From: Dendrocalamus latiflorus
Lineage: Eukaryota; Streptophyta; Magnoliopsida; Poales; Poaceae
Assembly: GCA_017311315.1 (NCBI GenBank)
Contig: CM029617.1
Span: 13,311,455-13,375,454 of the forward strand
Direction: 5' to 3'
DNA: 64,000 bases
Below, in pieces: positions 47,291 to 57,785 of the stretch. The position numbers and the translations under genes are program-made. The notes below the pieces were generated by a model. That model made no database searches. It saw only the letters and a program-made list of their open reading frames with translations, and was not told the DNA's origin. Each line of letters begins with the position of its first letter. The stretch's first letter is position 1.

Positions 47291-47511
47291 ACGGCCTCAC
47301 GATGGACTCGGGAGTATGGACAGACACCGCGCGAGCTGGGCTTCCTACCTGGGCTGGACCTCAGCAATCTACCTCGGGCTGGACTAAATATATGGGCTAT
47401 ACACTACAAATATTTTCACACCCTGGGCTGAAGCCCACCTTGCCATGGGCCTAAATCTGCCTCTGTATTCAACCATCATCATAAATAAGAGCAAAGGGAG
47501 CTGGTAATTAC

Positions 47512-47581
47512 ATAAAAAATGACCACAGGTGGTTGATATGGCTTGCCCTTCCTACTCCCGCCAACAAGCATTACACTTCAT
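47512..47581 (-). pseudogene. HEI10: HEI10 exon 1 (RING start, stop at codon 10)
   Basis: This 70-bp exon encodes MKCNACWRE, then a TAG, then EGQAISTTCGHFL, ending in a split codon at a gtaatt donor. C3, C6, C19 and H21 are the first RING zinc ligands. The stop replaces a leucine-like codon of the family. Phase 1 agrees with exon 2. Confidence 0.9.
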
Positions 47582-47870
47582 TTTGCTAAGTTAAAATGGC
47601 AACAGAGTTGTAGAAACGTACAGACAGAAACATGTATGCACTTACGTAAGTACGACACATAAATATCAAACCATACATAAAAAAAAAAAATCCAGCAGAA
47701 ATGGATAACAACCATCTCATTTTGCTTAATCAAGGTGGCAATACAGAATTGCATAAACCTACAGAGAGAAACATGTATATATTTCGGTGAAGTACAACAC
47801 ATACCGAATATCAAACAGCACATCACAAAATCCATCCAGCATAAATGTATAATAGCCACCAAAATTGGAT
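47582..47870. repeat. Tandem duplication upstream of HEI10 exon 1
   Basis: Two copies of about 138 bp in direct order, beginning cattttgctaag / cattttgcttaa. Both contain gaaacatgtat, acacata and tccagca motifs. The copies have diverged by substitutions and small indels. The first begins at the exon 1 ATG region, so the duplication may involve the 5' leader. Confidence 0.7.
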
Positions 47871-48780
47871 TTTATACCTTGAACGGACCTAAAATATGAT
47901 CTCGACCAATACTTGACAAGTCAATACAGAACTTGTGACTGCAAGTCTATCCGAACTCAACTCAGACTTATCATATATAACCGGCTTTGTTAAGCAAATC
48001 CAGACTCTATAAATAGCAACCCATGCAATATCCTAATTTGCAACACCAAGTCTTTCTGAATACTATTAGCCCTTCCGAAATCCCAAGCCTTCCGCCTGTA
48101 GCACATCACGCCTTGTCGGGTATGTTATGCATTTGCCACTCTCGTATGTTATGCATTGCAGAGCTGTTATTGCTCTCAATAAACAGTTGATTAATTTATA
48201 CATGGATAGAAATCCACATTTTTTCGACGCACCTCATCAGTTTTAGTGAAAGGCATACTACGCCGCATCACCCACGTTGGTTACTGATTCAGATCAAATA
48301 TCATGTGCATGCAGGAACCTCAAATACTGCAGAGCTATGCAGAAAATAATCGGTCAAGCTCTAAAATGAAGCAGATTCGAGTATACCTTTAAATTCAAAG
48401 CTATGATCTGTATCTTAAACATCCACATCTCTCGCATCAACAATTAAGCATACTAAACCTTGTCAAACGAGCATGTTCTACACGACTACACCCGAAATGG
48501 GCACCACAAAGGAGCTACAAATCCAGGCATGTTCCCCTAGGTGGAAAATTTCGGCATCTCCGTGGGAAGGAAACGTGACCAGCGTGGGCCGTGTGGCTAG
48601 GGGGCGAAAGTGAAACAGGAAACTCTCGCAGCCTCGCACGCTCGCACCCCTGGGCTGCGTTCCAATTTCCTGCAGCGATTATCCCACCACAGGCCTGTGC
48701 GCAGGCGCAGAGTGCAGACCATCTCAGCGTAAATCAACACTTGCTTTCTTCTTAACCAAGCTACGATCCTCTAGTCGCAG
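47871..48780. other. HEI10 5' flank, no other gene seen
   Basis: A plus-strand tataaata at about 48009 lies in an LTR-like or promoter-like context without a partner. The GC-richer stretch 48540-48680 could hold the original HEI10 promoter or leader. Neither could be verified. Confidence 0.3.
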
Positions 48781-48959
48781 TATTCCGGTAGTGGCATGTA
48801 TTGCTGCAAACAGAAGAGCATTTTGAACTTAGCTGACCGAAGGATGCTTGACCAATTCCCCTCTATAGAAATTTTATTCTTGATCAGCCAAAGTGCAGAG
48901 CTAGTAACAGCCAAGCAAAAAAGAGTTAGCAGGTTTGATTTGGAGCCCAAGCTACTAGC

Positions 48960-49340
48960 CATCCAGGAACAAAATCTTCAACTGAAGTAGGTGTAGTCGA
49001 CCACCCCATGGCCTCTTCGATGCAAACCCAGACTAACCGAGGAATATGACACTTCAACAAAAATATGATCGGCATCTTTAGGCACCCACAAAGCACACAG
49101 TGCTCATAACCCCTGCCATTTTATTTTCTTAAGCGGGCCTCCTTACTGAATTCTTCCTTGAGAGGCCTGCCAGGGAAAAACTTTTGCTTCCATAGGAGTC
49201 TTTTTTGCTCTCCACAGATTCAGTAATTTAGTAACAATCTGAATCCCATTTAAGTAGCAATCAGCTACACTAGTGTCAGGATCAGAACAGGTTGCAAACA
49301 ATTTAGAGAATTGAATCTTCAGAGGCACTGATCTCATCCA
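48960..49340 (-). pseudogene. LINE fragment (zf-RVT domain)
   Basis: On the minus strand NLWRAKKTPMEAKVFPWQAS is followed, after stops, by HCVLCGCLKMPIIFLLKCH. That is the zinc-binding region found at the end of plant L1-type LINE reverse transcriptases. Conserved features are the W-x-K-x-F/W core and the C-x-x-C...H/C spacing. Only this C-terminal piece is present. Confidence 0.72.
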
Positions 49341-49384
49341 GATATTTTTGCCTTAATGTTTTTCCTATTTTCATATTTATGAAT

Positions 49385-49564
49385 TACACTATCTATTATA
49401 TAATAAAAGCTCATTACAGTCATTTTACAATTGCTAAGAAAAAAAGATAAATATTCTATAAATTCTCATAAAAAAGAAAAGTCCCACTCTTAATTTGGTA
49501 GACCCTAATTAAAGATGTCTATAGTGATGATGGGACATTATTAAAAAAGAGAGAGAAATATGTT
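49385..49564 (+). repeat. Dispersed AT-rich repeat, cut by copia element
   Basis: Contains attatataataaaagctcat, a gctaagaaaaaaagataaata and a cttaatttggtagaccctaa motif. It is related to the copies at 596 and 2402. A second overlapping unit is split by the Ty1/copia insertion and resumes at 54355 (agaaattctcgtaaaaaag). Confidence 0.6.
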
Positions 49565-49569
49565 AGAAA

Positions 49570-49754
49570 TGTAAAACTGCAGAAGCGTTCTCACCTCGGT
49601 TGGAGGCCGCGTATCTCTGTTAAATAGCCCAATATGGCGAAGATTGTTTACATGGGAAGTTACAACCGTGAGGGATTAGGATTCTATCTCTAAGCTCTTT
49701 CTATCTCTAATACAATGTTTGTTTAGGAGACGGAATCCTATTGTATCTCTAACA
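49570..49754 (-). repeat. 3' LTR of the Ale-like element
   Basis: 185 bp; on the element strand it starts tgttagag and ends gttttaca. Confidence 0.95.
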
Positions 49755-49763
49755 TCCCCCCTC
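49755..49763 (-). promoter_or_regulatory. Polypurine tract
   Basis: Reads gagggggga on the element strand, touching the 3' LTR. Confidence 0.88.
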
Positions 49764-49765
49764 AA

Positions 49766-52700
49766 TCATAACTTACATAAGTTGAGATTGTGTCTAAATA
49801 TATCTAACTTTCTAGAACATAAAGCTTTTGTAAACCCATCAGCAACTTGATCATTGGTTGAGATGAATTGCACGTTCAGCAACTTCCGCGCCACTCTTTC
49901 ACGAACAAAATGATAGTCAACTTCAATATGCTTTGTCCTAGCATGAAACACTGGATTGGCAGACAAGTAGGTTGCTCCTATATTATCACACCAGAGTTGT
50001 GCTGTTGGTGGACTTTGAACTTGTAATTCTTGTAGCAATGTTTGTATCCAAATAACTTCTGCTGTTGCATTTGCTAATGACTTGTATTCTGCCTCTGTAC
50101 TTGACCTCGACACAGTTGCTTGTTTGCGTGCACTCCAGGAGACTAAGTTACAGCCTAAGAAGACTGCAAACCCGCTGGTAGAGCGTCGATCATCAACACT
50201 ACCTGCCCAATCAGCATCAGAGAATGCACTTACAAGTGTAGAAGAATTTTTCTTAATCTTTAATCCAGTACCAAGAGTATATTTGAGATATCTGAGAATT
50301 CGTTTCACAGCAGTCCAATGAACAGTGGTTGGTGAATGAAGGAACTGACACACCTTGTTCACAGGAAAGGATATATCAGGTCTGGTGAGAGTTAAGTATT
50401 GAAGTCCTCCAACCATACTTCTAAATCTGGTAGAATCTTCAGGTCCAAGTGCTTCACCCTCTTGTAAAGAGAGTTTTCAGATGTACTCAGTGGTGTAATC
50501 GCAGGCTTGCAATGCACCATATTGACCTTTTTAGTAAATCTGAAGTGTATTTGTCTTGTGATAATAATATGCCATCTGTCATCTTGGACACTTCAATTCC
50601 CAGAAAATAGTGTAAATTACCAAGGTCTTTTAACGCAAAGTCAGTTGCAAGATCTTTGAGTAAAACAGTAACTGCATCTTGAGATGAACTAGCCACAATA
50701 ATATCATCAACATATACTAACAGAAATATTGTAACTGAACCTTTGTTATAGAAGAACAACGAAGTATCCGCCTTTGAAGCAATAAAGCCAAGATCTTGCA
50801 ATTTCTGACATAATCTAGCAAACCAGGTTCTAGGGGCTTGTTTAAGACCATAAAGGGCTTTATCCAACTTACATATGTGATGTGGCCTTTGCTGATCCTC
50901 ATAACCTGGTGGTTGCCTCATATAGACCTCCTCCTCAAGAACACCATGAAGAAACGCGTTCTGTACATCTAACTGCCGTAGACACCAACCCCTGCTTACT
51001 GCAATAGACAAAATAATTCGTATGGTTGCAGCTTCAACTACAGGACTAAAGGTGTCCTCATAGTCTATTCCATACCTTTGTTTGAATCCCTTTGCGACTA
51101 GCCTTGCTTTATACCTGTCAAGTGATCCATCAGCTTTCCTCTTAACCTTGAAAACCCATTTACAATCAATTATATTTCTTCCCTGCTTGGCTGGTACAAG
51201 ATGCCAAGTTTTATTTTTGGCTAAAGCATCAAATTCACAATCCATAGCTTGTTTCCACTCTTTATTTGCTAATGCTTCAGCCACTGTTTGAGGTTCACCT
51301 GTAGCTGTGAAGTGACTATACCTGATTTGTCCATCGGTATAAATTTTTGGCTTGCTAATTCCACTTTGCGACCTTGTGTGTGGCCGATTCATAGCACCAG
51401 GCGGCACAGGCTCCACAGACGATCCCCCGGTCTCATCTGTCACCGCATTATGTGTCGTGCTGGGCATCGACGCGCCTGTAGCCACGGCAGGGCTGTCCCC
51501 ATGCAGTAGACTGGACGCATCCGCTGTAGGCACCAAACCCGGCGTCGGAAGAAACAATTCCGAGGGCACTGCAGTTGACGCGTCAAGGTAGCCGGTCTGA
51601 TCTCCATCAATTCCGGTCGGCTCGCCATCAATTCCGGACAGACCAGGCACATCACCAGTCTCGGTTTCTGCGCCATCAGCTTCATTTGTTATTTCATGCA
51701 TTATCTCATGTGGTGCCGAGTTTCCTTCATAATTCTCCAAATCTGTCATCTCTTCACCAGAAAAATTAGTACCATCAAAAGAATTAATATGCGCATCTAA
51801 CTGATCACTAGTTATTGTGCCCCCTTGATCAGTGTATGGAAGAAGGTGTGGATAAAGGAGAATTTCGGAGCGAAGGAGGGCGCCGGCATTGGAGTGGAGT
51901 TTAGTGAAGGGAAAAATATTTTCATCAAAGATGACATCACGAGATATATAAACTCGGCCTGTGGATACATGAAGGCATTTATACCCCTTATGTAAAGGAC
52001 TGTAGCCAAGAAAAACACATTGTTGAGATCGAAATTCAAGCTTGCGAGAATTGTATGGACGGAGATTTGGCCAACACGCACACCCAAACACACGGAGGAC
52101 TGAGTAATCCGGTTTTTGACCCAACAACCGCTCCAAAGGTGTTGAGTACTGAAGAAGTTTACTAGGTGTGCGGTTTATAAGATATGTGGCTGTAACAAAT
52201 GCCTCATCCCAGAATTGTAGAGGCATTGAGGCATGGGCTAGGAGAGATAGACCTACTTCAATAATATGTCGATGTTTTCGTTCGGCGGCTCCATTTTGTT
52301 GGTGAGCATGGGGACAAGAAACACGATGAGTGATGCCTAATTTTGAGAAATAGGAGTTCAATTTTTCATACTCTCCTCCCCAATCAGATTGAACAGCAAT
52401 AATTTTCTGATCTAAAAGTCTTTCTACAAGGTCTTGAAACTCTTGAAACTTTTGTATAACCTCAGATTTATGCTTAATCAAATATATCCAAGTAAACTTG
52501 CTATAATCATCAATGAAATTGACATAATATCTTTTTCTGCCCACTGAATCAGGAGCAGGACCCCAAACATCTAAGAATACAAGTTCTAAAGGAGCATTAG
52601 AACTACTTGAAGATTTAGAATATGGAAGCTGATGACTTTTGGCCTGTTGACAAGCATCACAAACTAATTCTTTATTGGACTCTTCAGAAAACACAAGTTT

Positions 52701-54128
52701 ATTTCTAGAGACAACTTCTCGAACTATGGCAATGGATGGATGCCCTAACCTATCATGCCACTTAGACAAAGTGGGTTTGATGGTACTGAAGACTTGCTTT
52801 TGTAATTGAGGTGATGAAGATGAGGGTAACGGGTATAGGCCACCTTTACGCTTGCCTTGAAGCAGAATTCTCCTCGTGACCTGATCCTTGATCAAAAAGA
52901 ATTTTGGATGAATCTCAAAGAAAGTATGATTGTCAGCGGCAAGACGAGCAACAGATATCAAATTTTTCTTGGCATCAGGAGTGTACAAGACATTGTTGAG
53001 ATAAAGAGGACGATCAGGGGTACGAATACTAGTGTGACCAGTATAACTAATGCGCATACCTGTCCCGTTTGCCGTATGAATCTGATCTCCACCATTGTAC
53101 TTCTCTCAAACACTCAACTTGTCCAATTCACTTGTTACATGATCCGTTGCGCCAGTATCAATATACCAATTCGTGTCAACTCCATAGGACTGTGCAGCAG
53201 TATGTGTGGCAGCAGATGCAATCTTCTCATGTGGGACAAAATCCGGATCGTACCTGTGCCAACAAATACTTACCGTGTGTCCCGTCTTACCACACAGTTG
53301 ACAGACCGGTCGATCTCCTCCGCGATTTCCAGATTGACCACGGCCTCCATTGCGGCCACGGCCAGAACCAGGAACGAAGGCAGACGGATGATTACCAGAC
53401 GAGCTCCCACGACCGCGGCCACGCCCACGGTGATTTCCACTGCGTCCAGACATAGCAGCGTTCACTGAAGCTTGGTATGCGTTTTGCCGAAGATCTGCTC
53501 TTCCTTCGAATCCCAGTAGCTGTGAGTAAAGCTCAGCCACCGTAACCGGTTCCACCCTCGCGGCAAGCGCTGACACCACCGGCTCGAAGTCAGCGTCAAG
53601 TCCGGCGAGTATGTATGCCACCATCTCTTCGTCATCAAGTGGTTTGCCGGCAGCTGCAACTTCATCACCCAAAAACTTCATCTTGGTAATGTATTCATTC
53701 ACACTCATGTTACCTTTTTTCGTGGTGGAAAGTGCGATGCGAGTATTGATCGCCCGGGCGCGAGTTCTGGAGGCAAACATCTCTTCAATGGCCGTCCAAA
53801 GCTGCGCCGCCGTGGTGACCGACACCACTTGTATCAAGATGTCACGAGAGAGAGATGACATCAAGTAACCGAGCACCTGTTGATCTGCAGTGACCCACTG
53901 CACATACGCTGGGTTTTGCATCTTGACGGTTTTGTCGCCATCTTTAACTTCAATCTCCTTTGCTGGTGCGGCAATAGTTCCGTCGAGGTAGCCGAACATC
54001 TGGGCTCCCCGTACAGCAGGTAGAACTTGTGCTTTCCATAGCAAGTGATTAGTCTTGCCAAGCTTCTCGGTCACCGGAACACCGAACTGCGAAACTCCGG
54101 CCGGAGCTAAGGAAGAAGATACGCTCAT
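49766..54128 (-). pseudogene. Ty1/copia gag-pol with three breaks
   Basis: The start chosen is the ATG at 54126-54128 (MSVSSS); upstream codons of the open frame lie in the LTR. Domains in order: gag (UBN2-like), zinc knuckle CQLCGKTGHTVSIC, protease WYIDTGATDHV, integrase zinc and core (CDACQQAKSH, VWGPAPD, QNGAAERKH), reverse transcriptase (FLLVYVDDIIVASSSQ) and RNase H (DADWAGSVDDRRSTSGFAVF). Breaks: an in-frame TGA at 53106-53108 just after the protease motif, and two single-base frame changes, near 50530 and between 50417 and 50490. Everything else is open. The element cannot make a full polyprotein but could be mobilised in trans. Confidence 0.92.
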
Positions 54129-54157
54129 GGCGGCAGGAAGATGTATCTGGGAGGATG

Positions 54158-54169
54158 GCTCTGATACCA
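54158..54169 (-). promoter_or_regulatory. Primer-binding site, tRNA-iMet
   Basis: tggtatcagagc on the minus strand, directly adjacent to the 5' LTR. Confidence 0.95.
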
Positions 54170-54354
54170 TGTAAAACTGCAGAAGCGTTCTCACCTCGGT
54201 TGGAGGCCGTGTATCTCTGTTAAATAGCCGAATATGGCGAAGATTGTTTACATGGGAAGTTACAACCCTGAGGGATTAGGATTCTATCTCTAAGCTCTTT
54301 CTATCTCTAATACAATGTTTGTTTAGGAGACGGAATCCTATTGTACCTCTAACA
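54170..54354 (-). repeat. 5' LTR of the Ale-like element
   Basis: 185 bp, differing from the 3' LTR by four substitutions. As the promoter LTR it would start transcription leftward. Confidence 0.95.
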
Positions 54355-54359
54355 AGAAA

Positions 54360-55165
54360 TTCTCGTAAAAAAGTAAAACATCTAACCTGCGATCTGATGG
54401 GTTCTAATTAAGTTAAACCATACGCTCATTAGATATTATTACTTAGAGATTTATATTACCTTATAATTTAAACTAAAAGAAAGAGGACGGCCCTTTCACA
54501 GGCTCATGTCACTCATTTTACAGCTGCTAAGAAAAAAGATAAAAATTCTCACAAAAAAAAATCTGACCCTTAATTTGATGAGCCCTAATTAGGTGACTAT
54601 AGAGACGATATCCTTTCACGAAGAAAAATAAGTGCGAGGGAAAGAATACGGACTTCTGCTCGTGCATGAGACCGTCATACATGAGACACGTACATGCTAA
54701 TTAGCTTCTACTCGTGAATGAGACGGATGTTGCTACGGCTTCCAAAATATCATTTTTCTTTCTTTTCTTAATCATATCCCTCCAACTATTGTTTTTTTAA
54801 AACGTGTCCCATGATTTGCCATATGGATTTTGTAGAGCAAGCCGTACAAAATTATGAATATTTACCAGTGAGATTGGAGCTATATCCTTAACTCGGAGGG
54901 CTACAATAATAAAAAAAATAAAAATATTCCTAAAAATTATCTCACTAATCAATTATACAATAAAAGCTGATGATAGGTATTTTTACGGTTGCTAACAAGA
55001 AAGGATAAAATATGCTAGAAATTCCTATAGAAAAGAAAAACCTCCGAACCTCAATTTAATGGACCCTAATTATGATTGCAAACCATAGCCATTGGACATC
55101 AGTAAAAACATTTAGCCCTTAATTTGGTGGACCGCAAACTATAATCATACCGTAACCACTAGAAA
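54360..55165 (+). repeat. Cluster of dispersed AT-rich repeats
   Basis: Copies or parts occur at 54355-54430 (continuation across the copia insertion), 54500-54610 (gctaagaaaaaagataaaaa, cttaatttgatgagcccta) and 54945-55165 (ttatacaataaaagctgatg, a ctcaatttaatggacccta motif). The intervening DNA is AT-rich without genes. Confidence 0.55.
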
Positions 55166-55639
55166 CTAAAACATAATTCTAGATATAATTGATCTTGTAG
55201 ACTGATTATGAAACAAATCAATTTAAAAAATATATGAAGCAGATGAAGTACCCCATGCAAAAAAGGCCCACACGTCAGCCATCCGGTTTGAAGTCATATG
55301 AGCTAAAAATTCTTAAGCGAATCGTATACGCTCCAAACTATGATTTAGGTGTCAATTTGATCTTTGACATCTATGTAATAAATATAAAAAATTGGTGGGA
55401 TTCAAGCCTACGCCTTCCTTTTGAGGGTATGAATTTCTACATTAATCCGTAAAAATAGAAGATCACAGAAATTGTCTGCATTAATGGAGAAACAAGTAGG
55501 ACGATCTTCCCTAGTTATTTTGGAAGGGGCAGATTCCAAAGGTGTAGATTAATAAGGTATAAATATTACACATGTTACAATTGTATAATAAATAAAACTA
55601 TAATTTAATCAAATGCACTAGAGTTATATAGCAATTACA
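55166..55639. other. Intergenic, no gene seen
   Basis: AT-rich. A short open frame at 55234-55452 on the + strand has no recognisable domain. Confidence 0.4.
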
Positions 55640-56043
55640 ATTATATTTCAATTATAATATCTAGCCGTGCAATTGTACAAGCAATTTGGCTAGTTTGAAA
55701 AAATGTTTTACCTACTGTAAACCTCACCAAAATTGTGATCTTCCCTGAAATTGAGCAGAGAAAAGAATTGCCCTGAGGCATATATTTGTTGCATAGTAAT
55801 ATACACCATAGAATCGCGTGTTGTGTTATTTTCAAGATCCATTTGCTAAGCAAGCACTTACTCAATCTTTTGAGTATCTGCGATGCACAGATTTCCGTAG
55901 TCCGTCGGCCAAAGCTGCCCGCTTAAAGTAGCGTACTGTGTTTGAACTTTCCATTTGCCCTTGACCTGATGGTGTCAGACGAGTGATGTAATCCTTTGGT
56001 TAGGAGATAGAACCCCATATGTAAGTACATTGCTTAAGGAAGA

Positions 56044-57605
56044 TGTAAAACGCCGGTCTGTTTGTGTGGTAGCCCATGTAAAATTGTGTGGTAGGATTTG
56101 TCTCATATTGTTTGTCTAAAGTAAATTGTAGTAGTATATAATGCTTGTTCGGTCCAAAAATAGCACATTTGAGTTAACCCTTTTATACGAAAAGATAACA
56201 AAAGTGTAAACGGTGTACTATGCATCTATGAGCCCACCCCACGGTGGGCTAGACTTTCAACGATTTTTTGGTTAGGGTGTTTACAGATGGTATTAGAGTA
56301 TCAATAACCTTCGCTGCAAGGGTGCGTGCGGGATAAGGACATGAGCATATGATGCATGGTGCGTATGGGCCCAAAGTGGATACATGACATGGCATATATA
56401 TTAGCACTGAACGTGTACCGAGAGATGATTCTAAGCATTTACCGTGTATAGGGATGGACAATAAGCTGGTTGAGCTCAGCTTGACCAAACTCGTTAAGCA
56501 ATACAGCTTGGTTTAGCTCGACTCATTAAGTAAACGAGCAAAAAATGATGCTCGGCTTGGCTCGAGCAAAAGGTTCAAACTGGCTCGTTAAGCTCACGAG
56601 CTGGGCACTATATTTGCTCTGATTGCTTTAGTTCATGCTGTCACTTTATAAGGTTCATGTTGCATGCATCCATGGATTAAAGATTTATGCATCCAAAACA
56701 AGAAACAAACATCAAATCATCACATGCATTCCAAATGACCAGAATATGATAGGTACTTCGAACTAACTCATAATCAGTACCAAATTAACAAGGAGGTAGA
56801 GCGATAGAGGATGGACGCGGGGATGAAGGGGGCGGGCTGAGGCCAGACGCGGAGGGCGAGGCACACAAGAGGCATAACACACTGGAGGCTAAAGCGGAGG
56901 GGGTGGGCGGCCCAGGCCAAGGCGAATAGCAGCGATTTCTCCGGCTGGCTGTGAATTTTCAACCTCCCACGAGCAGTAGTGCCTGTGCTGCGGCTATGCT
57001 GGTGCTTCGCTGAAGGAACTAGGGTCAAGCCTAAGTGTTGTTAATGGGCTACTATGGGTAATAGGCCTAAGTGTTGTTGTTGGGCTGGACATGTTACTGC
57101 TTGCTGGGCTCGGTTTTGATTTAATCGAGCCTAAAGAGCAACTTGTGAGTTGCCACGAGCTTACCTCGTTAAGCAAACAAGCAAAAATATATGCTTGGCT
57201 CAGCTTACTTATGGCATGAGTTCAAGCTAAGCCCTTAATGAGTTGAGCCGGCTTGCAAGCTTTGAGCTTTATTTTCACCCCTAGCCATGGATACAGTATG
57301 TTGTTGAGGGCATCAGTCCTTAAGGAGGGTGAATATAATGCCCCGATCTGTTAGTGTGGTGGTTCATATGGCACATGTGAAGTTGTGTGGTGGGATTAGT
57401 CATATATTACTTGTCTCAAGTCAGTTATAGTAGCATATAATGCTTGTTCGGTCCAAATATATTATCTCTGAGTTAATCCTTTTATATGAACTGAGTTAAC
57501 CCTTTTATATGAATATAGAACTAAAGTGTAAACGTGATGTTATACATACGTAGGCCGACCCCATGGTGGGCTACACTTTGAGCTAATCTTAGACTAGGTA
57601 TTATA
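56044..57605 (+). mobile_element. TRIM-like miniature LTR element
   Basis: LTRs at 56044-56285 and 57334-57605 share aatgcttgttcggtccaaa, gagttaacccttttata and ggtgggcta blocks. A primer-like tggtattagagt follows the 5' LTR (56288-56299) and a polypurine-like aaggagggtgaa precedes the 3' LTR. Without the nested hAT-like insert the interior is only about 220 bp, too small for any protein. Flanks gaaga / aaaga are a near-match 5-bp duplication. The 3' LTR is longer because a gagttaatccttttatatga unit is duplicated. Confidence 0.8.
56449..57284. mobile_element. hAT-like element inside the TRIM
   Basis: The left end tagggatggacaataagc is inverted at the right end (gctttattttcacccctag). Subterminal gctcg / cgagct motifs (gagctcagctt, cactcatt-like and aagcaaacaagc) recur in both orientations. 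Flanks ccgtgtat / ccatggat may be a decayed 8-bp duplication (two mismatches). There is no transposase. About 56800-57030 is GC-richer without a recognised product. Confidence 0.6.
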
Positions 57606-57785
57606 AAAGATTCCGTAAGAATCAACCTACCTCATGTAGAAAGTTTATTGCCCTTCCAAGCTCAACTCTTTTTGTTATTTTTGTTCCAACCTCTTTTACT
57701 GCATTACGGGCTAAAACATGATCACTGATTGGTAAGCCCAGATACTTCATAGGTAATTGGCCAAGTTGATAGATATACATACAAG

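Larger units (their letters stand above)
45503..47465 (-). mobile_element. Gene-capturing hAT (Pack-hAT) in HEI10 intron 1
   Basis: It starts cagtggcggaactagg and ends inverted as cagaggcagatttagg. An exact 8-bp duplication tattcaac lies at 45495-45502 and 47466-47473. It is 1963 bp with no transposase. On the minus strand it carries two adjacent exons and the intron of a Ufm1-specific protease gene (45945-46590), and near its right end a G-rich minisatellite (46780-47290). The termini are of the same class as the hAT in HEI10 exon 5. Confidence 0.88.
20886..47581 (-). pseudogene. HEI10: HEI10 pseudogene, split by six transposons
   Basis: Seven exons of the meiotic RING/coiled-coil E3 ligase HEI10 (CCNB1IP1 homologue) can be followed on the minus strand: 47512-47581, 45345-45421, 45020-45065, 44901-44931, 22838 down to 21546 (interrupted), 21314-21477 and 20886-21112. 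Normal HEI10 (about 300 aa) marks future crossover sites on the synaptonemal complex. Here exon 1 has TAG at codon 10, exon 6 ends in an in-frame TAA, and exon 5 holds a hAT element and a MITE. The exon 2 donor and exon 5 acceptor are non-canonical for the expected frame, and the C-terminus is truncated. Intron 1 holds a hAT element and intron 4 a 21.8-kb retrotransposon nest (three elements). Identification rests on remembered family sequence, but the match runs in order through every exon. Confidence 0.9.
49570..54354 (-). mobile_element. Young Ale/Retrofit-like Ty1/copia element
   Basis: 4785 bp, minus-strand orientation, flanked by an exact 5-bp duplication agaaa (49565-49569, 54355-54359). 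LTRs of 185 bp at each end differ at 4 positions. A primer site for initiator-Met tRNA (54158-54169) and a polypurine tract (49755-49763) are in the right places. It has one gag-pol frame. Short LTRs, total size and single frame fit the Ale/Retrofit/Hopscotch group. A rough age from 2% LTR divergence is under one million years if a rate of 1.3e-8 per site per year applies. Confidence 0.93.
55640..57785 (-). pseudogene. LINE reverse transcriptase fragment split by a TRIM
   Basis: Minus-strand piece 57785-57606 reads LGQLPMKYLGLPISDHVLAR, the L1-type motif (LPxxYLGxPIS) downstream of the catalytic core. After the TRIM (56044-57605) the same element resumes at 56043-55640 with LSKWILKI and GKTFFQTSQIA-like text, matching the LxKWIWKI...LFKWGA region of plant LINEs. 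Stops and frame changes are frequent. Only the C-terminal part of ORF2 is represented. Confidence 0.65.

Noticed and set aside
46726..47454. Proline-rich and glycine/arginine-rich open frames
   Set aside because: By-products of the G-rich minisatellite in the hAT element.
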